Shown here piece by piece: positions 58,095 to 64,000 of a stretch of 64,000 nucleotides of DNA (the stretch's first letter is position 1; every line of letters begins with the position of its first letter). Source of the DNA: Timema cristinae (lineage: Eukaryota; Arthropoda; Insecta; Phasmatodea; Timematidae). Position numbers and translations under genes: made by a program. Location: positions 23,633,769 to 23,697,768 of the forward strand of contig JBCFYV010000100.1 of assembly GCA_039000515.1 (NCBI GenBank), read 5' to 3'. The notes beneath the pieces are model-generated. The model had not been told where the DNA came from. It worked only from the letters and a program-made list of their open reading frames with translations, and did not search any database.

Positions 58095-58262
58095 AACGAG
58101 CTATCAAGCAGGTGATTAGCAGATAGCTCTCGATAGTTGTTGACAAGTAGGCAAAGGTTTGAATCTTGGCTCATTGAACTGAGGGTTGTCTTTTACAAGT
58201 GATTTATTGTTGTGGTTTTCCCATCCTCTCTTCGCGCTAATGGGGATTCTTATTTGTAAAGA
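58095..58262 (+). mobile_element. SINE family B-like, diverged
   Basis: GCAAAGGTTTGAATCTTGGC, CATTGAACTGAGGGTTGTC, GGTTTTCCCATCCTCTC, GCGCTAATGGGGAT. It faces head to head with the copy on the other side of the minisatellite. Confidence 0.55.
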
Positions 58263-58484
58263 CCTTGATTATAATATTGAAGTATTTTAACATATCAGTT
58301 TTACATATATATAGTTTATGGTTTTACCAATTAAATTAGATCAGTAGTATCAAGTGTGTTAAAACTATCAATAATACAGTAATAAAAAATGTAAAAAATC
58401 ATAACAAATTGTGAAGTTTTCATGGCACTCAATGAACCAACATACAATAATATTGCCCAGCGCCTTTAAACTAAACTGCACTGG

Positions 58485-58595
58485 GTCGAGCGCGCACGCT
58501 TGAAAAATAGAACCATTTCTATTTTTCAATCGTGTCGCTCGTGCACTCCAATCTGTCCACCTCTTATTACAACCAATATGTTTAACCATCACTGT
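58485..58595. repeat. Repeat family D, full hairpin copy
   Basis: GAGCGCGCACGCTTGAAAAA, then TAGAACCATTTCTA, then TTTTTCAATCGTGTCGCTCG forms an imperfect inverted repeat, followed by CTTATTACAACCAATATG as in the half copy at 15905-15990. Confidence 0.65.
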
Positions 58596-58739
58596 TCATT
58601 GGTCTATACTAATATTATATGTTTGATGACTACCAGACATAATTAACATGCAATTATGCCTGTTTATATATTATTGTCCATCAATATATTTATTTTTATT
58701 GCTTCACGTAGATTTTTTTCACCCCAGATACCTGAATAT

Positions 58740-58888
58740 TCACACCACTGTGAGAGGGATGCGTGGGATATAATTTAGAAAGAGTGTACCTACATTTTTA
58801 CTTAGAATGATTGGGAAATTATTTATGAAAACGCGTCTCAGTACATCCAGCAACAATTTGAATCTAGACTGCCCTGTCATTGGTGTGT
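58740..58888 (-). mobile_element. SINE family B, diverged
   Basis: Minus strand. CAGGGCAGTCTAGATTCAAA, TGTTGCTGGATGTACTGAGA and AATGTAGGTACACTCTTTC are recognisable; the ends are lost. It is followed by a (GT)n run (58882-58896). Confidence 0.5.
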
Positions 58889-61800
58889 GTGTGTGTTTTT
58901 ATTGGCAATATAATATGTAATACAAACGTGCGTGTAATAGCCTTTTTCTGTATTTATTTGGTGTGTGTGTGGGATCCGGTGTAAGCTTCCTCGTTGCTTT
59001 GTGTTGTTACTATGGTGAACTTCTCTCATTGGACGCTCGTTTCTGCCTCATGAGCTCATCTCATAACTTGTTCCCAAGTGAACAGATAAGGTAATGGCAC
59101 TGGTACTTATAACGTTACCTTGGAGATCGCTCAGATAAAGCTAGTAATGAATTACGTAGGTGTTGCGGCAGCTTTGATTAATCACACCAGTCAATTTTAC
59201 ACCCATCTTGAGAAACCTATCGTGCAGCGTTTGGACTTTTATTCCTTGCAATGCTTTAAATCACTTTATATATTCAAGATTTTTAAAACCAAATTAAAAA
59301 AAACTCTTATGAATAAAAACCGTTAACTTAAACTAAATGTATAGGGGAAGTAAACAAAGAAATTAGGGAGAGAATAATAACTGGCATTTTACACAAGTAT
59401 AATTTTAATTACTATTTATATAATAACAGTTTTATCAAACACACTTTTACTGATAGATAAGCACATCATTAAAAACTCAAATACATTGATTTTAAATAAT
59501 ATTGATTATATTCTTTCACAGGTGTCGCTAGTAGGGTGACATGTCCCCACCTCCCTCTTAAATTATCTGCTCAAATGGGAAAACATTTGTATCTTAAAAT
59601 AAACAATGAATTGTATTATTTAGAAAATCAAGAATTCTTGTTTGAATCAACTCATAAATGATTAAGGTAACTTTTTTACATTATGACATAAGCTACAATT
59701 AATTCGGTTTTATTATTCATGATGTTCAAATGATACGAAATAAGTGGAAAATGAGTTTTTTTTTTCAGCCCCATTCCACCACCGCTCTCCCCACACCCCG
59801 ATTACTAGGAGCTATTTCTATAGAAATTATAAGACCAATGCATAGTTGAGAAAAACACTTTTATAATGAATATTTGAAGGAAAGTAACCCGAGCATTGAA
59901 ACCTCCAAAATAATCTGGCTAGAAAAGGAGTTTCTATCATTTTTGTGCATGTTGTCCAGCTTCTTCTTAGTATAATGTGTAATTTAATAATGTGTGACTA
60001 TTTAAGAATATGTTTTCAAAACTGATACCGTGTTTATAGTCTTAACTAGCGGAGGGTGGTAGGGGTGCTTCATTACTTCATCTATCAACTTATTTGAAAT
60101 AAAGCTTAGTGTAATCATATTTTATAGAGCTCCATGTTCTTCTCTATTGTTTATTATTTATCTTGAATTTTGTCCCAATTTCTCTCGTTTTGATCTCATT
60201 TGTTTTATCGTCCAGATAAATTTACTCTTTGTCCCAATGTATCTATTTTTACTTCTTATTAAGCTTAAATATAATAAATGCTTATGCTTATAAAATACAT
60301 ATTTTAATTGAACTAACAATTCATGCTCAAGCTATTAATAATTTGGTCACTAGTCAAAATATGATTTTAAAACGAGATACAAAAGAAAGTATCTCTATAG
60401 TATATTCTATACAAACTTATATCTCATATTTATAAAAAAAACGTTTTTTTATCAAGAAATTAATCATTATAGTTTGAGAGCAAAAATAAAAATTAATTAT
60501 GATAGTTTAAGTGGACGTGAGAATTGTCAAACTGGATCAAATAAAAGCACACAACCTTCATAATCAAAACTACATGAACCCCGTTTCAACCAATTATGGA
60601 TATAATTTTGTCACCTAATTTTCTATATCCTCATTATGTAAACCACAAATACACACTACCAAAGAATATGATTAAATTAAGGAAAACCCCTGTTTAGAGG
60701 GTTTTTTGTATGCTAAGCGTCAAGCGTGTCAAAAAAATTTTGATCATAAGAATAATTGAAAAAAAAACCAACATAAACATACTGAAAATAACTCCAAATT
60801 AATACTTTATTACTACAAAAAGAAAATTTAGCTATTTAAAATAATTAAAAGAGTTGCTATCTATTTATTCGCATAGAGGTTTTTAAAGAGCATTATTTAA
60901 TACTAGTTATTGATCATTTAATAAAGGTTGTTAATCTGATTAAATCAAATGGAACCAGTAATATTATTCCCATATGGTGTATCTCTATGACATTTATATA
61001 AATAAGATTTTTTTTTTTGTTCAAATTGTGTGTTGGTTTTTAAGTTTCATGGTTCAGGGCTCAAGTTTGGTATGCCTGCTATATATCTTGTACACTAATT
61101 TAAGAACACAGGATTGCTTCTTCAACAACCAAAACAAACACTGATGAACTAATGAACCCAAAGATATAAAAAAAATCACCAAAAACCAAAATAGCTTTTT
61201 ATTATTTTTATTTTAATGTATTTTAACAAAACACTATTTATGATTTCTCCTAGTATTTTTTTTTTACTAATATGGTTATTATCAATAAAACATAATTATG
61301 CTATTATCACATAGTATGTTACTTTTATACCAGTCTGTTATCCATTTGTTGTTTTTAAAAATAATCTTAAATTATTTCCGAATTGTGTATATTCTGGACC
61401 CATGCAATCATTTCTTCCCAATAGAAGTGTTTTTTTTTACATAGGGTCTTGTTTTCATTATAAGATTTATTATTTTTAATGTGTTATCTAAAGTAAACAT
61501 AAATACCCCATAACTCTCTCCCTACCTCACTCATGAGCAAAAAAAAAAAAACTTTTTCTTTTAATAGGCTAGTATATTTTTATTGTATTTTTCACAGGGT
61601 AATGGTGGTAGGGTAAGGTTAGAGTAGAGGGTTTGAGGTGGAATGGCATGCTCAAGTTAATGAGGGTAAATAGTGGCATGTCAAAGAAAAGGTTTTTCCA
61701 CCCGTGCTATAAAGTTATACCCAACAGAGGAGGAAATGGTTTTACTGTGATGGGTGACTCTGCCACTCATTAATTATTCTCACACCTGAGTAATGTGGCC

Positions 61801-64000
61801 AGAAACTAGATTGGTAACATATTGCTTTGATCTCTCATGTTTCGGTGGGCACTACCACTTGTCTCACATACACGTTTAAAGAGATTCTCTAACAGGTTTT
61901 CATCAGTTAAAGGAATTTTATCAGAGAAACTACTTCACTAAATGTTTTCCCTCTCTCTAAATATATTATGTGAAATGTGGGAATATAAATATCCCAAAGT
62001 TAAAGATACTAAACTTTCAAGGTTAATCCCAAGGCAATTCTTCTTGCCTAACTGGCACTGAAGGAAATATTTACCAACTTCACTGAGGAGTATTTCTTGG
62101 GGGTTTTCCGCTCTATCGTTTATAAATAAATCTTTCTCTTACTTGGTTCTGAAAATCTTCCACACTTTCTACTCCATAACCTTGCCAGAGGGGCTGTTTC
62201 AGAGCCAGGTGTCCATTCTCATTAGTACTTGAAATAAACATGCTGGTTATAGTAAAAACAAAAAAGTTTATAGCACACAATTGTTTGGAATAGTGTTAGC
62301 TACAATTAAAATACTATAATAAAAAAACAGAACTGTTTGATTTGAAAAAAAAATATATATATAGCTAGGTTTTCTTAAAGATAGTTGATATCTGAGATTT
62401 ATTATGATTTTAAAGATAGAGATGGTATTTCAATGTCATATAAAACAATATACACTCTGACCAACATGTTTTTGTTGCCAGTTTTTAAAATACATCTCAA
62501 ATTATGTATAAACAAATGAAATGTTTGTAAAACACCCTTTACTGAAAATATACAAATACATTTTAATGTGTTGATGGATAGTATTTTCAGAGCTGGTCAC
62601 ACATATACATTCTGTGGTATGAGAAGCTCGCTCTCGGTCAGGCTCGCTGACGAGGTTTCCATTCACCTGTAGGAGAACGCTAGTGCATTTTCTTAAGACT
62701 CTGCCTTCAACTTGTTATTTTATATGTGCCTTAATTTTTTCATGTCTTTATTTTGTTTACTTAAATTTTTCCACTCTCTTCTTTCTTTATGTTAAAAAGT
62801 TACAGATATAGAGTATACCAACATGATATAAGACTTTTTTTTTATCAAATAATTTTATATTGGATGTAGTGATATAACTTTTGGATTTGAAACATTTTGG
62901 TTGGTGTGCTCCTATCTTAAAAAATATATTTGTTTGTTTTTAGACGGGTACATTTAAAACGGTTGAAGTCATAGTATAACCAAAGTGTTTAGAATTTTGT
63001 AGATGTTAATATGATATTTATATCTAAACAAAATATAAACAAATATTAATAAAAATTATGTTATATTAATTATTAATATATATTTGGATAAATACACAAT
63101 TCAATGTAAAATATATTATTGTTTTGCAAACATTTCCTTTAGTCCCCCCCACCACCATGGCTAGTTTCCTCTTGTTACTGCACCTATAGGATTTTAGTAG
63201 AAAAAAAAACTTTTTTAAAAGATTGTTTTTTTTCAGTCAACCATAATAACATTTTGCTATATTATTAATAGTTTATTATGTTGATAATTTATATCAAAAG
63301 TGATAGATGCAGATCACATACAATTTCATGAATAACAGTTTATTAGTTACTTTTTTGCATCTCTGTCCTCATTGGTGATATAATTCCCTTTGTTACGGCT
63401 AAGGTGGCAGCATTGTGTAGAGAACTAATTCTTGGTTTTTAGTTTGCTAGGAAAAGCTAATAGCCTACCTAGTGTTGTGACCCTAAATTAAATAATTGGA
63501 CACAGAATGTTCCATTCTCTTATATTTAATTTAGTTTCCATCTCGAGAATATGAAGGAGAGTAACCTTAATACCTCCACGTTGAGTCTATTGTTGAGCCG
63601 GTTCATTGTTTCTTCCTCACCCTAACCAAGCCATACCCTCTCGATTGGTTTATTTCTCTCGTGTTTGTTACTTCTTTCATTTTTTTTAATGTGTCTAACC
63701 ACTTTTGTTCAGACACTTCTTTAACTCAAATAATAACAATCTACCATTATTTCATTATTGCGTCAATGTATTAAGATTCAATGTAATAATATTGTTTCTG
63801 GGTATTTTTCTGATGAAAACCTTAACCCTCTGAATCTATGGTTTCCAATGGAGATTGTGTAAAGGAACCCCCATTTGATGTTGAGACACCCTCGTCGCTT
63901 GAGAATTTGGCCGTTAACAAGGTATGAGGTGGCAATTTTTGAACATTCAACATTTTTCATATTATTTAGAAGGGTTAACATTTCTCAAAATATTTAGAAG
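58889..64000. other. AT-rich non-coding DNA to the window end
   Basis: No exon, RNA gene or repeat family was recognised. The open frames (for example 59120-59326, 60229-60435 and 63778-63981) have AT-driven composition and no domain. If the Grb-like gene continues past 64000, this is intron; otherwise it is intergenic. Confidence 0.4.

Noticed and set aside
60684..60710. Terminator-like hairpin (AAAACCC ... GGGTTTT)
   Set aside because: A short chance inverted repeat; rho-independent terminators do not apply to this eukaryotic sequence.

Overview
This window is AT-rich, low-gene-density eukaryotic nuclear DNA, most likely from an arthropod or another invertebrate. The evidence is spliceosomal exons, very long introns, abundant tRNA-derived SINEs with (TAA)n tails, LINE 3' fragments, several classes of DNA transposon, and many mini- and microsatellites. 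The species cannot be named from the sequence. I saw no bacterial-type operons, rRNA genes, CRISPR arrays or intact tRNA genes.

One host gene is well supported. Two + strand exons (34319-34449 and 36600-36689) have canonical AG/GT borders and compatible phase-0 joining. They encode the end of the Ras-associating domain and the RA-PH linker of a Grb7/Grb10/Grb14-type adaptor. The codons run through the motif FRKDFRKYEFFHNP and, after the intron, QFFPPHMV. I could not find the PH, BPS or SH2 exons, so they probably lie beyond the window, with 36690 onward being intron. A proline-rich open frame behind a good splice acceptor at 25322 is a possible upstream exon, but it runs into a SINE.

The rest is mobile and repetitive DNA. 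From 1 to 12 kb there is a tandem repeat, an hAT-like element (2067-4361) with nested LINE and SINE insertions, a ~45 bp tandem array, a SINE cluster and a decayed THAP domain. From 12 to 20 kb there is a foldback element with a 9 bp target duplication (12789-14677), a 16 bp minisatellite, a possible piggyBac-like element and the first copy of a ~600 bp inverted-repeat element. From 20 to 34 kb there are dense SINEs, a minisatellite inside a SINE head, and a fairly unique stretch (27.8-30.6 kb). From 34 to 64 kb, mostly within or downstream of the Grb-like gene, there are a LINE reverse-transcriptase remnant, a 160 bp tandem array, a DNA transposon with perfect 33 bp terminal repeats and a broken transposase (45849-48663), the second copy of the ~600 bp element carrying a 36 bp insertion flanked by an 8 bp duplication, and another minisatellite between SINE heads.

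The SINEs fall into at least three families. Family A (~295 bp, rather generic tRNA head) and family B (~240 bp, tRNA-Leu/Ser-like head) share a 3' tail containing ACCCGAACGGGT, which suggests mobilisation by one LINE partner. Family C has a different tRNA-like head and body. Boundaries given for degenerate repeats are approximate, since they were read by eye.
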